Shown here one piece after another: positions 43,860 through 55,956 of a DNA stretch of 64,000 nt. The position numbers and the translations under genes were made by a program. Every line of letters starts with the position of its first letter. Position 1 is the first letter of the stretch. Source of the DNA: Falciphora oryzae (taxonomy: Eukaryota > Ascomycota > Sordariomycetes > Magnaporthales > Magnaporthaceae); contig JNVV01000007.1 in assembly GCA_000733355.1 (NCBI GenBank), forward strand, positions 184,624 to 248,623. Direction: 5' to 3'. The notes below the pieces were generated by a model. The model made no database searches. It worked only from the letters and a program-made list of their open reading frames with translations, and was not told the DNA's origin.

Positions 43860-45638
43860 CTATTTTCTCACTTTCCTCGCATGCTTGACGAGATTTTCTA
43901 TCACACCTTCGAACGCTTCCCGGTCGCCGATCTTTTCGTCTGTCCTCTTCTGCCAGTACTCGAGCATCTCCTTTGCCGAGGCTTCCATGGCCTCCAGCTT
44001 TTTCACGTGCTCCCTGAGCTCCTGGTCCGTCATGCCATCCAGTGCCTGGTCGGTGGTCGTGCACAGCTGCTTGGCGGCCACCAGGTCGAGCGTCGGCTCA
44101 GCAGCCGCGCCCTTGCGCTGCTTCGCGGAGCTGGCGCCGCCGCCGCTTGGCGAGTCCACGCTCGTGCTTGACGCGTTGGCGTCGGACTGCCTGAGCTTCG
44201 CGGCATTTGAGCGCTCATCGGTCGATGTCCGCAGCGAGCCGTTGCTGCCCGTCCGGTGAAGGGAGGGCAGCACGAGCTTCTTTTGCTTGGACGCCGGGAG
44301 GATCTCGTCCAGGTCGACGGGTACGCCCAGGGACACGAGGAAGAGCCGACGTATTCGCGACCGGATCCAGTCGGGTGGCTGGAGTGGGGGAGGCGCCACT
44401 AGCTGTGCCCAGAGGGAGGCGCTCCTCGGGGTCTGGAAAATTGGGTTATCTTTGGGGAACGAATGGGCGGCTGTAATGTCGTCGTCGTCCGGAGGATAGA
44501 TAGCGTTGAGGTAGGGTTCTGTGGCGGACATGACCTCACTGGCGTCCATGCCCTCAAAGTCCGGTATGGGCTGAGAAAGGGCAAGGTCAGTGAAGGCACA
44601 CGATAGTGATCTCTTGAAGTGGGCTGGATGGACGTAGCGATCTAGAGAGGTAATGAGATGGGCGGAATAAATTCTTACAAACGAAGGTGTATACTGCTGC
44701 GGCGGTGCAACAGCCGCCGGAGGAGGTGCAGCTGGCTCAGGAGGTGGTGGTTCCTGGAAGCCGTCGTCGAAGTCGCCAAAGCCGTCCTCGTCCCCGCCGC
44801 CCCCTTCCTCGAAATCGTCAAAATCGTCCCCAAAGCCGTCATCGGCGTCGTCATCGTCAGCCTGGCCCTCCGGACTCTCGTCCGAGGGTTCAACCCCGGC
44901 TGGAGAGGGCGGGCCGGGCGTCGTGCTCATCTTTTCTATCGACGACTTCTCCGGTGCACGATCCGTTGAAGGTGATGATATAGATGGTGCTATTGGAGTA
45001 TCTACGCCAAGAGAAATCCGTCAACATGGTGCGCCTCGAGAGCGAGGAGTAGGAAGACTGAAAGCAAGCAAGAGCTACACTGTCGTACCGGCCACAGCGT
45101 CGCCGTCATCCTTGGTCTTCTCCACAGCCTTCAGCACTTCGTCCGGCTCAGGATCCGACTCGTGGTGCTTCTCTGGGTGTGTGACGGACCCGACCGAGTC
45201 CGCCGTCTCCTCCAACACGGTCCGCGGAATCGGCTGCCCGCCGGGCGTGGGCGACCGGGATTCACCCGCCCCATTCACGGGCTCCCGCGCCGGGGTGTCG
45301 GGGATCACGGCAATCTCGTCCGGCTCGGCGTCGCCTTCCCGCTTCTTGTACGCCTCGGTCCCTGGGACCTCGCCGTAGGAAGGCTCATCGCTGACCTTCT
45401 CCACACGGAGCCTGGGGAGGGGTGAGCCCCTGTTGGACTCAGGAGGAGCCGACTGCGCATCCGAGAAGTGGTCCTCCGACTCTGAAGACTCTGGGTGGGC
45501 AAGTCAGTGGTTGATCTACGGCGCGGGCCGGTCCAGGGTTAGATCCCCGCCGGGCGTGCTCTCACCTAGCTCATGGGCACCTGGGTCCTTGGTGTTTGTC
45601 CTCTTTGGAGGAGTCAAACTATCTCTACGGCCTGTCAT
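43860..45638 (-). CDS. Acidic adaptor-type protein, Laa2/DUF5102-like, with N-terminal fungal domain
   Basis: Proposed exons on the minus strand: 45638-45566, 45490-45089, 45001-44679 and 44570-43860; introns of 75, 87 and 108 nt. All joints keep frame, for 502 residues. Residues 1-158 hold a conserved small fungal region starting MTGRRDSLTPPKR, with SESEDHFSDAQ, EPSYGEVPGTEAYKKR and SPTPGGQPIP. Residues ~190-230 are acidic with repeated aromatic motifs (FGDDFDDFEE, FGDFDDGFQ), of the type that binds the gamma-ear of AP-1. The second half has PIPDFEGMD and WIRSRIRRLFLVSLGVPVDLDE and ends in a coiled coil, like yeast Laa2 (YBL010C), an AP-1 accessory protein. The GTACGA donor at 45088 is weak. 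If it is not used, these are two genes split at the TAG at 45075-45077 and the ATG at 44930. The family assignment is tentative. Confidence 0.6.
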
Positions 45639-46730
45639 AATGAACGCCGCCGGGGCTGCAAAGATGTGTTGACGGGTGTCAGAAGCGCATTCGAGGGCGA
45701 ATGCTCGAGACCAAAGCGACGAGGGCTGGTGTCTCCAGGCGGGGAGCTCGGACGGTGGTATAGTGCAGTATTCTGAGCGGCTCAGGGGTGCTGTATCCAG
45801 CGAGGGGAGGGGCGGGTAGTCGATTTAGCGGATATGTGTGGGCCAAGAAAACGTCCGGTCTTGACCACACGGCCACGTCGGCCCAGGTGGCAGGTTGCAG
45901 TGGCCAGGGGGTTGGGAAAAGACAAAAGTGTAGCAAATTGACTGCATACGAAGTACAATGCGAGGATTAAAACAGGACAAGACCGAAGCGAAGCCAAGAC
46001 TACCGGCATATATGGGAGAGGCGGCCGTAGGGATAGACTGTGCTCTTGCCCGGCCGTCCTCACTGACGCCGTGGGAACTCTCTCACGAATCGGGCGTCTT
46101 GCATGAACAACGACTGGATCAAGTGAGCCTCGACCACCTGAAGCTGGAGAGATTATCTAAGCATATTCTGAGTGGAGGCCAGGCTGCCTCGCTCAGCAGC
46201 AAACGGTGGGGTCAACATACAGCCAATGGAAACAGGAGATGATTCGAGACCAGCCCTCGTTGTCGAGCAGCCTGTGTCGTCGTGCAATTGCGCAGCAGCG
46301 ACGAATAATCAAGAATCAATCAAGTTAGACAGCGAGATACCTACCTACCTATACAGCCAAGGCATTTACCCAGCGCCGGTGCATCTAGTTTGCTCTGGAG
46401 CTGCCTGGGAAACCCAAGTGGAGACCCAACTTTTCCGACCCACTTCCAGCTGCCCCTGCCCAGCCTGAAGGCTCTAGAGTCCAGCGCGTCGCGCTCCGGC
46501 TGGGTCTTGGAGGTGGAAACAAAAGTTGAAGGTCAGTGCTGGTGCAGCCTCGCAACGCCGACGCTGTTTGATTTGCGAGTCTGCCAAGTTGAGAGAGCGC
46601 ATACAGACTGCCCACCTAGCGCGCGCCATTCCTCGATCCGGAGCTCTCGAGTAGCTTGTAATTCCTCCCTTCAGCATTCCTCGACCCGATCCCAAGCCAT
46701 CGTCGGCCTCCCTTGCGTGTCTTGGCCACA
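45639..46730. promoter_or_regulatory. Divergent promoter region Laa2-like / NSP1
   Basis: 1.09 kb between two divergent start codons. A CT-rich leader precedes NSP1 (about 46615-46730). No specific element was recognised. Confidence 0.5.
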
Positions 46731-48840
46731 ATGTCCTTCACCTTCAACGGCACCCCGAGCTCCAGCGCGGCTGGAGCACCAGCGACTACCGCGCCATCCT
46801 CCGGCGGTCTGTTTGGCGGCACGTCTAGCTCTAGCTTCAACTTCGGAAAGTCGTCCACGCCTACTACGGGAGGAACTCCTGCCCAACCTAGCGGTAGTCT
46901 TTTCGGCGGTGCGAACGCAACAACTACAGCGGCGAAGCCCGGCGGCCTTTTTGGCGGCGCATCCACAACCAACATGCCGTCAGGATCATCAACCCCGACC
47001 GGGTCTGGACTTTTTGGTGGTGCGGGCGGCGCCGCCGGTGGCAGCAGCCTGTTCGGAAACGCTAGCAAGTCCGCCCAACCCGCGGGCGGCCTTTTCGGCG
47101 GCCCGGCGGCAACACTTCCAGCCTCGTCGGCCGCCCCGGCCTCGTCTCTTTTTGGCTCTGCCGCCGGAGCGACGGGCTCCTCACTGGCGCCACCTTCCGG
47201 CGGTCTCTTCGGCAGCGCATCCTTGACGCCGGCCAAGCCAACGGTGTCAATGCCCTCGACCACACCAGCCGGCGCCCCTCCCTCCGGAGCCTCGAAACCA
47301 GCGGGCTCCAGTTTGTTCGGAGGTGCCGCTTCCCAGGCAACTGGGGCTAGCTCCCTCTTTGGCCAAGCAAAGCCGACTACAACCACTGCCAGCACGACAC
47401 CGGCTGCCAGTACCATGGCTGCTGCGCAGCCTTCAGCCTTGGGCGGCGGCCTCTTTGGAAACGCGGCTCAGAAGAGTACTACAGGAGGTAGCTTGTTTGG
47501 AGGAACTGCTGCTGCTGGAGCTTCCTCTGCTACTCCCTCTGGTCTCTTCGGTGCTAAGCCGACGACCTCTGCGCCTGCCGCTTCAGGGTTGTTTGGAGCT
47601 ACAAGCAGCGCCCCATCTTCACAGGCCCCAGCTACGTCTAGTCTGTTCGGCAGCAGCTCGGCACCAAGTGCTTCCGCGGCCGCTGCTCCCACCGCCACCC
47701 CAAGCCTCTTCGGTGCCGCCGCCGCCACATCCAAGCCAGCTGCCACGGCTGCATCTACAGCGCCTGCGACTTCGGCTCCGGCCGCAGCCTCTTCGCTGTT
47801 TGGAGCCACTGCGGGAACATCGACGGCTGCCGCTACACCAACTACGACTGCCGCTACACCAGCTACGACTGCCACAGCTACTGGAGGCTCGCTATTCTCC
47901 TCTGCCACAACGACTGCCGCATCGACTGCCGCCCCCGCCACTGCACCAGCACCGGCGGGTGGCGGCCTCTTTGGCGCTGCGAAGGCTACGTCTACGCCGG
48001 CTGTCACAGCTCCTAGCGCCGCAGCCGCTCCTTCAGCCCAAACTGGACCCGCAAACTTGAGCAACTCAACCATGGGTCCGGCATCTCAGCTTCCGAGACT
48101 CAAGAACAAGACCATGGACGAGATCATGACCAGGTGGGCGACGGATCTCAACAAGTACCAGAAGGAATTCAAGGAGCAGGCTTCCAAGGTGGCCACTTGG
48201 GACCGGCTGCTGGTTGAGAACGGAGAGAAGATCCAAAAGCTTTACCTCGAGACATACGAGGCCGAGCGTGCCAGCAATGAGATCGAGCGCCAGCTTCAGT
48301 CGGTTGAAAGCCAGCAGGACGAGCTGTCATCGTGGCTCGATCGATACGAGCAGGAGGTGAACGACATGTTCTCTCGCCAGGTCGGCCAGGGCGAGCAGCT
48401 TGCTGGTCCCGATCAGGAGCGTGAGCGCACGTACAAGCTTGCCGAGCGGCTGACCGACCGGCTCGATGAGATGGGCAAGGATTTGGGCAAGATGATCAAG
48501 GAGATTAATGACATATCCGGCACCATCAGCAAGGGCAGCAAGCCTGATGATCCGGTAAGCACTTCCATGTATTACCCAGGCAGTCTCTGCCGTATTCTCT
48601 CAGCACCACCCTTGTCGTGCACGCCTGCTAACCGGATTATTCTCGACACAGCTGGCCCAGATTGTCCGTGTACTCAATGGGCATCTCAGTCAATTGCAAT
48701 GGATCGACACCAACGCCTCGGCGCTCCAAGCCAAGGTTGCGGCGGCGCAAAAGGCTGGAAACACGGTCGGCGGCCAGTATGGAAGTACTGATGGCGACGC
48801 GGCCGACAGCTTCTATCGCTCTTTCATGGGACGACGATGA
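46731..48840 (+). CDS. NSP1: Nucleoporin Nsp1 (Nup62 family)
   Basis: Two exons, 46731-48554 and 48652-48840. The 97-nt intron has a GTAAGC donor, a GCTAACC branch and a CAG acceptor. The product is 670 residues. The first ~440 residues are an FG domain with 18 LFG-type repeats (SGGLFGG, GSSLFGN, ASSLFGA and others) and a single FxFG motif (FNFG), in Ser/Thr/Ala/Pro-rich sequence without charge. The C-terminal Nsp1_C coiled coil begins near LKNKTMDEIMTRWATDL and ends DSFYRSFMGRR. Nsp1 forms the central channel trimer with Nup57 and Nup49 and also joins the Nup82 complex. The start MSFTFNG directly follows the leader. The repeats make the frame GC- and Ala-rich, so other frames are also open but are not genes. 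Confidence 0.94.
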
Positions 48841-49344
48841 AAATGCGACTCGCCTTGTTGAGATGAATAAGACGTGATCAAGGGACTGGTGCTGGGGTAA
48901 GAACAGAAGCCTGACTACAACTCACGTACCCAACACAATTTATGGGCAGTCAGCTTGGAGACATGACCACTATATGTCTCTGCTTCTTTCTATTCGGGGC
49001 TGTATTACCAGGCAGAGCGTGTTTAGGACAACAGCGGAATGAAAAAGAACAAAAATAACCAAATGGGAGGATCAATGGGTACACGTGGTTATGTACAAAC
49101 AATCTACCCAGGTAGACAAATGCTTGGACTGCCAGAGAGGAGTAACATTTCATACCGACAGGCCGCTGTCAGGATACGAATCTGAGCAGAGGCATTGGTA
49201 AACGTGATATGGCACGGCGCGGCAATAGGGGCATCGAGAACGGAATAATGGGATCCCAAGAAACCTCTGCTTGTCGAGATAATGGTCGTCGGAAATGCGA
49301 CCGCTGAGAAAGGGTTCTAGCCAGATTCGACCTTGATCCCCGAC
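48841..49344. other. Convergent 3' region NSP1 / IF1
   Basis: 504 bases between two stop codons. Nothing but the presumed 3' UTRs is seen. Confidence 0.6.
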
Positions 49345-49954
49345 TTAGTTGTGCTCTCCTCCCTGATCCTTGGTGATCTCATCGCTGGGTATTGGCGATT
49401 TAAGGTTAGCCTCAGGTGCCGCGGTAGAGGGATCCTTCGAGAGAGAAGAAAAAAAAAAAAAAAAAAAAAAAAAACGGTCAAAGGGGAAGGATGTCCTCAA
49501 AAACGCACATGTGGTCCGAGAGCTGCTTGAGGTGGTTCTGCTGCTCGGCGAGCTTTTTCTTCAGCTCCATGAGCTTTTCCTTCTCGCGCTGACGGATGGC
49601 GTAGTTCTCAGCGGCCTGCTCGCGCTTCTGGAAAGCATCACTGTGGGCGGGGGAAAGCGACGATGGACGTGGTTAGCTACTGGCAGGCTATGGCTTGGGT
49701 TGTCTCGAGGTCCTGGTCCGGACGCGCCGCGAGGGTGTTTGCTCCCTGTCGGAGCCCTGTCTCGCGAAGGAGGGGAGGGACAAGCGAATTGCCGAGGGGC
49801 CAGGCAAGACTCACCCACCGCCCGTCTTGGGGATAGAACCGGTGTCGCCCTCGGACATCCTCAGGGCCGAGGTCGTGAATGCTGCTCGGTAGCCCGGGGT
49901 AAGCCGCAGGGCGGGTCTGGCGACCTTGGTGAGGGTCTGGCGAGCGGAAAGCAT
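49345..49954 (-). CDS. INH1: Mitochondrial F1-ATPase inhibitor IF1
   Basis: Three small exons on the minus strand: 49954-49815, 49640-49509 and 49384-49345; introns of 174 and 124 nt. The product is 103 residues. It starts with an Arg/Ala/Thr-rich mitochondrial presequence (MLSARQTLTKVARPALRL), then the inhibitory region MSEGDTGSIPKTGGGDAF and the conserved helix KREQAAENYAIRQREKEK. A coiled coil follows, ending DHIDEITKDQGGEHN. IF1 blocks reverse ATP hydrolysis by F1Fo-ATP synthase when matrix pH drops. Both joints restore the conserved frame (GG|T and AT|C). Intron 2 carries a CTAAC branch and a 26-nt homopolymer. If intron 2 were retained, the protein would end CVFEDILPL instead. No single long frame spans this gene, so it is easily missed. 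Confidence 0.9.
49449..49474. repeat. Poly(A) homopolymer, 26 nt, inside IF1 intron 2
   Basis: Uninterrupted A run on the plus strand. It reads as a T tract in the IF1 transcript, between the donor (49508) and the branch site of the last intron. Confidence 0.9.
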
Positions 49955-52198
49955 TTTTGCGAGTTTGCTGATGGGGGGTGTCGGAGCTTGAAAGATGTGA
50001 ATCGGCCCTCCTCTTGAAAAGAAGTCCTGTCAGTCCTGGGTCCGGTGGCAACAAGCGCGGGGGTGCGCCAATGGTCTGTCGGGGAGTGAGTGCGATAGGC
50101 ACCTTATTGGTGGAGGTTTGACTGACTGGTTGCGAGTTGTGGTGGTTGCTGGCCTGGAGGGACGCAGTGTGCCGCCGACGCAATTGGATTGACGTCGTTT
50201 ATACCGCGCTGGCACGCAAGCTGCTCGGCAGAGCTCGGGAGGGTCTGTGCTCCACCTCGGCCGCGAGGGGCGAGCTTCAGCCGATCAAGCTGCCGTCATG
50301 GGGTGAGTAATGGCCTGAGGCAGCGTGCCTTCACGGGGCTCAGCTCATTCTGGTCTTTGGAGTCAATGTTTTGGGGTCAGGCGGCCGCTGGAAGCTCACC
50401 ACTCTCCCTCTCTCCATCCGCGGGGTGGCTGGCATGAATGCCATGAATGTGTCAATCAATGTTTGACGGGGCTGAGTGCTGGGAGTGGTGAAGCTGCTCG
50501 CCTCGTAGAGCCCATTGAATCAATAGCTCGGGCGTTCTACCCAGTGAGACCAAGCAGCCAAAAAGGTATCCCTCCCGAGGTATGTAGAAATCGTCCACTG
50601 TTTCCAAGGCTATTTCCACAAAAAAATCCAAGACATTGGTTCTCAAAGCCGCCCGCCTACATTTTGGCACGAAAGTGTGGCCAATCCGGCGGTGTCATCT
50701 CTCTCTTACTATGTTCCATACACGCAGACCTGGATCGCATTAGGGATGCCAAATACCTGATTTGGGAGGTGAGGAGCCCTAGAGTAGGTACTCAATGAAT
50801 AGTTGTGTACATAGTGTATCAACCATCACTTGACCGCCGTCCAAGATAGTTCCAGCCGCCGTTGGGGCGTTCTCGAAGTTGAGGGACACGTTGCCTCCCG
50901 AAGGGACGGACGGATGCCAGCATGTAGGCAGGATGATGGCAGACGGACACGGCACTCGGGATGAGGCAATCTCATATGCCCTCCTGTCCAGCTTGCTGCA
51001 GGCCTCAATACTAGGTCGAGAGCCGCACGCATGACTGAAACTGCAGCGACGGGGATCAAGACGGTAGGGGAGCGGCCATCGGTCAAGGCGGAGCACGGGC
51101 AACCTTGGGCGTGCGCTGCATGGTGGGCCGGTCTGGGATGGATCACGTGCAACGACAGGATGCCCGCCTGCGCCCTCGCCTGCTGATTCGAGCCCATTTG
51201 CCCTGCTTGCCTACCCTGGCTACCCTGGCACGCAATTGCTGGTCGGCCCTGCTTCTGGGCGGCAGGCCGTAGCAGGCCCCTAAAAGTCGGGGCTTGCACG
51301 CACTGAACCGGGCGACCGCTGGCCATGTTCAGGTGCGCTCCTCCCATCAATTCGCCCATCCCAAATTTCCCTCCAAATTCCCCTCCAACACACAACCAAA
51401 ATCAACTCCCGCTCCCCTCTCGCCCGTGGAATCCACAACACAACCCGTCCTCGATTAGACGTCCTAGGTGTGTTTGTTTACCTGCCTCCTGGATTCGCAA
51501 CTTGCCTCGTGCCCGCCAGCTGACCGCGCCGTCCCGTCGCCTGCGAGGAAGGTATGTGCTGCTCCCGCCTCGGCCCTGGGCCACCAAGCCGCCTTGTTGC
51601 ACCCTCTGTCGTCATCGCGCCTGCGCCTACTCGCCAGCCGGCCCCCTCAATCAAACCAGCGCTGGCCTCATGCCGTGCTGTCGCCGCCTTTCCACATCAC
51701 TCCCGACTTCCACCTTCAACAACCCTCAACCCACCTTATCCACCCGCTTCCACTGCAACGCCTCAGCGCCTCTAGATACTTACCGCCCATCGCCTCCTTG
51801 GTTGTGAATACCAACACGCCTGACTTACCTGCTCTCACAGCAGTTATTCCATTCGACACCGATATCCCACAATCCATCTCGGTATGCGCGTCTTCCAACC
51901 CTAATTTTATGCGGCCACCGAACCCGCCTGAATCCCCTCCACGCCTGGTTTTTCCGGCCACCTGCCTGCCCTTTCATCGCGCACGGCGCATCTGAGGCCT
52001 CACCCTAGTCCGCCATCCCGTCTCTCGCGCGCACTGGGTCGCCCTCAGTGCTTCCTCGCTTTTTTTTTTTTTTTTTTTTCCCGCGCCTGGACCCCGTAGT
52101 TCAAGAATAAATCATGCCGCGAGACGCTGGCGCAAATGGCAAAACCCCCACCGCCGGTTGCTGACATGGAGAATCCGCAGATCACACACACTAGCAAA
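49955..52198. other. Divergent intergenic region IF1 / 14-3-3, with long 14-3-3 leader
   Basis: 2.24 kb. The right half (51330-52080) is C/T-rich, as expected for a long leader of a highly expressed fungal gene, and a GTATGT at 51551 could start a leader intron. A short upstream frame (52114-52164, 16 codons) and in-frame upstream ATGs at 52136 and 52166 precede the 14-3-3 start. No other gene is supported. Confidence 0.5.
52060..52079. repeat. Poly(T) homopolymer, 20 nt
   Basis: T run 120 bases upstream of the 14-3-3 start codon, in its probable leader or core promoter. Confidence 0.9.
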
Positions 52199-53329
<1,131 letters not shown>

Positions 53330-53966
53330 GATTCGCATTCCCTGGTATCGCGGCCGGCTATTCATTGGTTGAAATTCCGGTGAAAATGGTGTCTCTGGAG
53401 TGTGGACTGGAAGAATTCCCGTGGAGCCCTTTCATCTTTTTACCTATCTTGCCTCTCTTTCCCCCTCCCTTATGCGAATACACAGATAAAGACCTGGGCG
53501 CTTCCCTTCATCCAGCAACGGATAAAAAGACGAGAGCATTTTGGAAGCCACATTCAGACTGCTTGTTTTCTTTTTAGACTCTAATGCTGTGGAAGGATCG
53601 CCCGGACAATAAACCCCCAAAATTCTGATTCCCATCATGCCATCCCTTTTAGAGGTGTAAACGGTGCTCTGGTTGTTCGTTGTCGTATTACTGCTTGCAC
53701 TATAGGTGATTAGGCAAACAAAACAAGAAAAGAAAGATACAAGAGAAAAAACAAGAACACCAAAACTCTCCTCCTATTCCCCAGTATTCTTCTGTATGGT
53801 AAACTCTTTGGCCCCCCACCATATCGGTACGTTCTATTCTGCCTGGGCTCGATTTGGCCAGGTTGTTTCGTAACTTTGTGCCAGTGACTCCCTTCCCCCG
53901 CTGATCCAGGGATAGACAGGTGGAGAGGGCAACTGTCCAGGTGTTCTCGGAGCTAAGATTGTATGC
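53330..53966. other. Convergent 3' region 14-3-3 / DPH4
   Basis: 637 bases between two stop codons, T- and A-rich in parts. No gene is seen. Confidence 0.6.
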
Positions 53967-54548
53967 TCATGGAGCATGCCGGTCCTCACCGCCACCGTCT
54001 TGCAGGATGACAGCGAAGTGGACCTCGAGCCACAGGCTGCAGTCCTGGCAGCCCACGATGAGCTCGCCAAGGTCGGCCACTGGTTCCAGCTCGTCTTCGG
54101 CCAGCTCGAACCCGCGCTCGTTTCCGCACCGGCAGTCGCGGAACCAGACGCTGCGGGCCTCGTCAAACTCGAGGTCGTCCAGATCCAGGGTCTCAATCCC
54201 GGTCTGGAAGTCGGGCTGCTGGTGCCCAGCCGCCACCCCGCCTTGGGCGCGGGCGAGACTCAGGGCCGCGTCGTACTCCCTCCTGCGTCGTGCGTCGGCC
54301 AGGACAGCGGACGCCGCCGCTATCTGGTCGACGGTGAAGGCCGGGGTGGAAGAAGCTCCGGGACCGGACCCGCGGGCTTGCTGCTGCGGTGGCGGCTTGG
54401 GTAGCGACGAGGCGGCCTTGTCTGGGTGGTGCCGCAGCAGGGCCCTGCGGTATGCTTGCTTCACCAGCAACTGCGCGTCCTTGGCGTCGTCGAGGAGCTG
54501 TTTAGACACGCCCAATACTTGGTAGTGTGTCACCTCGAAATCGTCCAT
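53967..54548 (-). CDS. DPH4: Diphthamide biosynthesis protein 4 (J domain, CSL zinc finger)
   Basis: Single-exon gene of 193 residues. A J domain opens the protein (HYQVLGVSKQL, then the HPD motif in RRALLRHHPDKA), with an inserted Pro/Gln-rich loop. The DPH-type zinc finger follows, with its cysteine pairs in FRDCRCGNERGF and LIVGCQDCSLWLEV. This combination defines Dph4 (yeast Jjj3), which with Dph3 supports the radical-type first step of diphthamide synthesis on eEF2. The length is as expected. The first ATG of the frame (54548) gives MDDFEVTHYQVLG, a typical start. The gene is convergent with 14-3-3. Confidence 0.93.
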   Translation of the reverse strand: MDDFEVTHYQVLGVSKQLLDDAKDAQLLVKQAYRRALLRHHPDKAASSLPKPPPQQQARGSGPGASSTPAFTVDQIAAASAVLADARRRREYDAALSLARAQGGVAAGHQQPDFQTGIETLDLDDLEFDEARSVWFRDCRCGNERGFELAEDELEPVADLGELIVGCQDCSLWLEVHFAVILQDGGGEDRHAP

Positions 54549-54806
54549 GCTTTTTGGTGCTCGGATGCGCAGTGTGTCATTATTATCATTTGCTTCTCGC
54601 GGGAACGGGCGTCCTCGAACTGGAAGTCGGGAATATCAGGTGTGCTCCCGATAGAGGATTTTTATTGAACAGAGAAAAAGTATGCAGAAAAAAAAAAGGC
54701 ACACCCCAGCACCACATCTAAGTCAACATGATGCAAGGTGCTCAACCACCCGAGGAGAACCACCAAGTCATCAAATAATATACCTAAAGATGAGAGAAGG
54801 CATTTC

Positions 54807-54837
<31 letters not shown>

Positions 54838-55281
54838 ATTTAGCGAAGTAAATTCGGTCGTACGGGCACCTCGAACACAATTTTCAGAGATTCTCGACTA
54901 GAACCAGAAGCCAACCGAATCTCTAAACACCCATTGTTAAACATCTACGAGGTCACGACAGGCACGAATACAAAGCAAGGTGCCTGCGTGCCTAAACATG
55001 CGTTTACAACGGATTCATCGGCAGTCTTACATAGGTACCCTAGAAACGTGAAGTGCCCAGACCTGGAGTTAAACTTACACATGGTCGCTGCACGGGCGGG
55101 AAGAACTGGAAGGACTGTTGCCTAGGTCGGCGCCACGGGCTGCCAGGTTACTTGATCGTCGCGTTGATTCATGAGCATCCTCCTACCCAGGTGTGGATAG
55201 AGGATGCATTCGTCGATGCCAGAATATTGGTACACTTTATATACACGAGTGACGACAGTTGCGCCAGCGCCTTGAAGATGT
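54549..55281. other. Intergenic between DPH4 and mL59
   Basis: 733 bases: the DPH4 promoter and the mL59 3' UTR. It holds a 29-nt A run at 54807-54835. No gene is seen. Confidence 0.55.
54807..54835. repeat. Poly(A) homopolymer, 29 nt
   Basis: The longest homopolymer of the window, between DPH4 and mL59, about 260 bases upstream of the DPH4 start codon. Confidence 0.9.
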
Positions 55282-55956
55282 TTATTTCGGGAACTTGGAC
55301 CAGTTTTTCTTGCCAACCTAGTAAGAAACATTTGTGTTAGTATCACGTTCAAGCTTTGGAGATACCTCCTGGCGTCGCATCTTACCCTCTTCCATTCCGC
55401 GATGAGCTTTGGCATGTCGCGCATAGCCTTTCTCCTCTTCTCCATTCTGAAGCACGGGGAAACCAAGGTTAGTCTCTGCCAACACCTCACGAGCCAAACT
55501 CCAAGGGAGAAGACAGAAGGGGGTATATGAGAGCCCCGCAGCCCAAAAAACGTACTTTGACACAAGGTGCCTCTCGTGCGTGTGACCCTTGACCGACTGT
55601 CCGACACCGGTGCCCTTCACCCTCAGACCGTGCTCGACCCTGTGGCGCAGGCGCACCTCGTTGCCCTTGGGCCCTGTGGGGAGCAGCTCCTCGACGCCGT
55701 TCTCGCGCGCGAGCTTGACGAGCTCGGCCTGCCGCCTCAGCGAGTAGACGGGGTTGTGCCACTGGCCCGTCACGGGGTGCTTGGTCGGCAGGAACGGGTT
55801 CGGGGTCGCCTCCTGGTACGTCGTCTTGGGCGGCTCCGCCGCGCCCTCGCCGGCCGCGGGCAGGATCGAGGCGGGGGGGTATCGGGCGAGGAAGACCTGG
55901 AGCCGAGGCGGGAGGCTCTGGGCCAGCTTGATGTAGGAGGCGGCCTTGGTGGCCAT
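55282..55956 (-). CDS. MRPL25: Mitochondrial large-subunit ribosomal protein mL59
   Basis: Three exons on the minus strand: 55956-55556, 55446-55386 and 55317-55282; introns of 109 and 68 nt. The second intron has a perfect TACTAAC branch. The product is 165 residues. It matches fungal mL59 (yeast Mrpl25): LPPRLQVFLARYPPAS, YQEATPNPFLPTKHPVTGQW, YSLRRQAELVKLARENGVEE and KGTGVGQSVKGHTHERHL. The small last exons give MEKRRKAMRDMPKLIAEWKR and VGKKNWSKFPK. The protein is a structural component of the 54S subunit near the tunnel exit region. Start ATG 55956 gives MATKAASYIKLAQSLPP. The last two exons (61 and 36 nt) are recognised only through splicing. Confidence 0.92.

Noticed and set aside
50826..51395. 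189-codon minus-strand frame between IF1 and 14-3-3
   Set aside because: No recognisable motif, and it overlaps the probable leader of 14-3-3.
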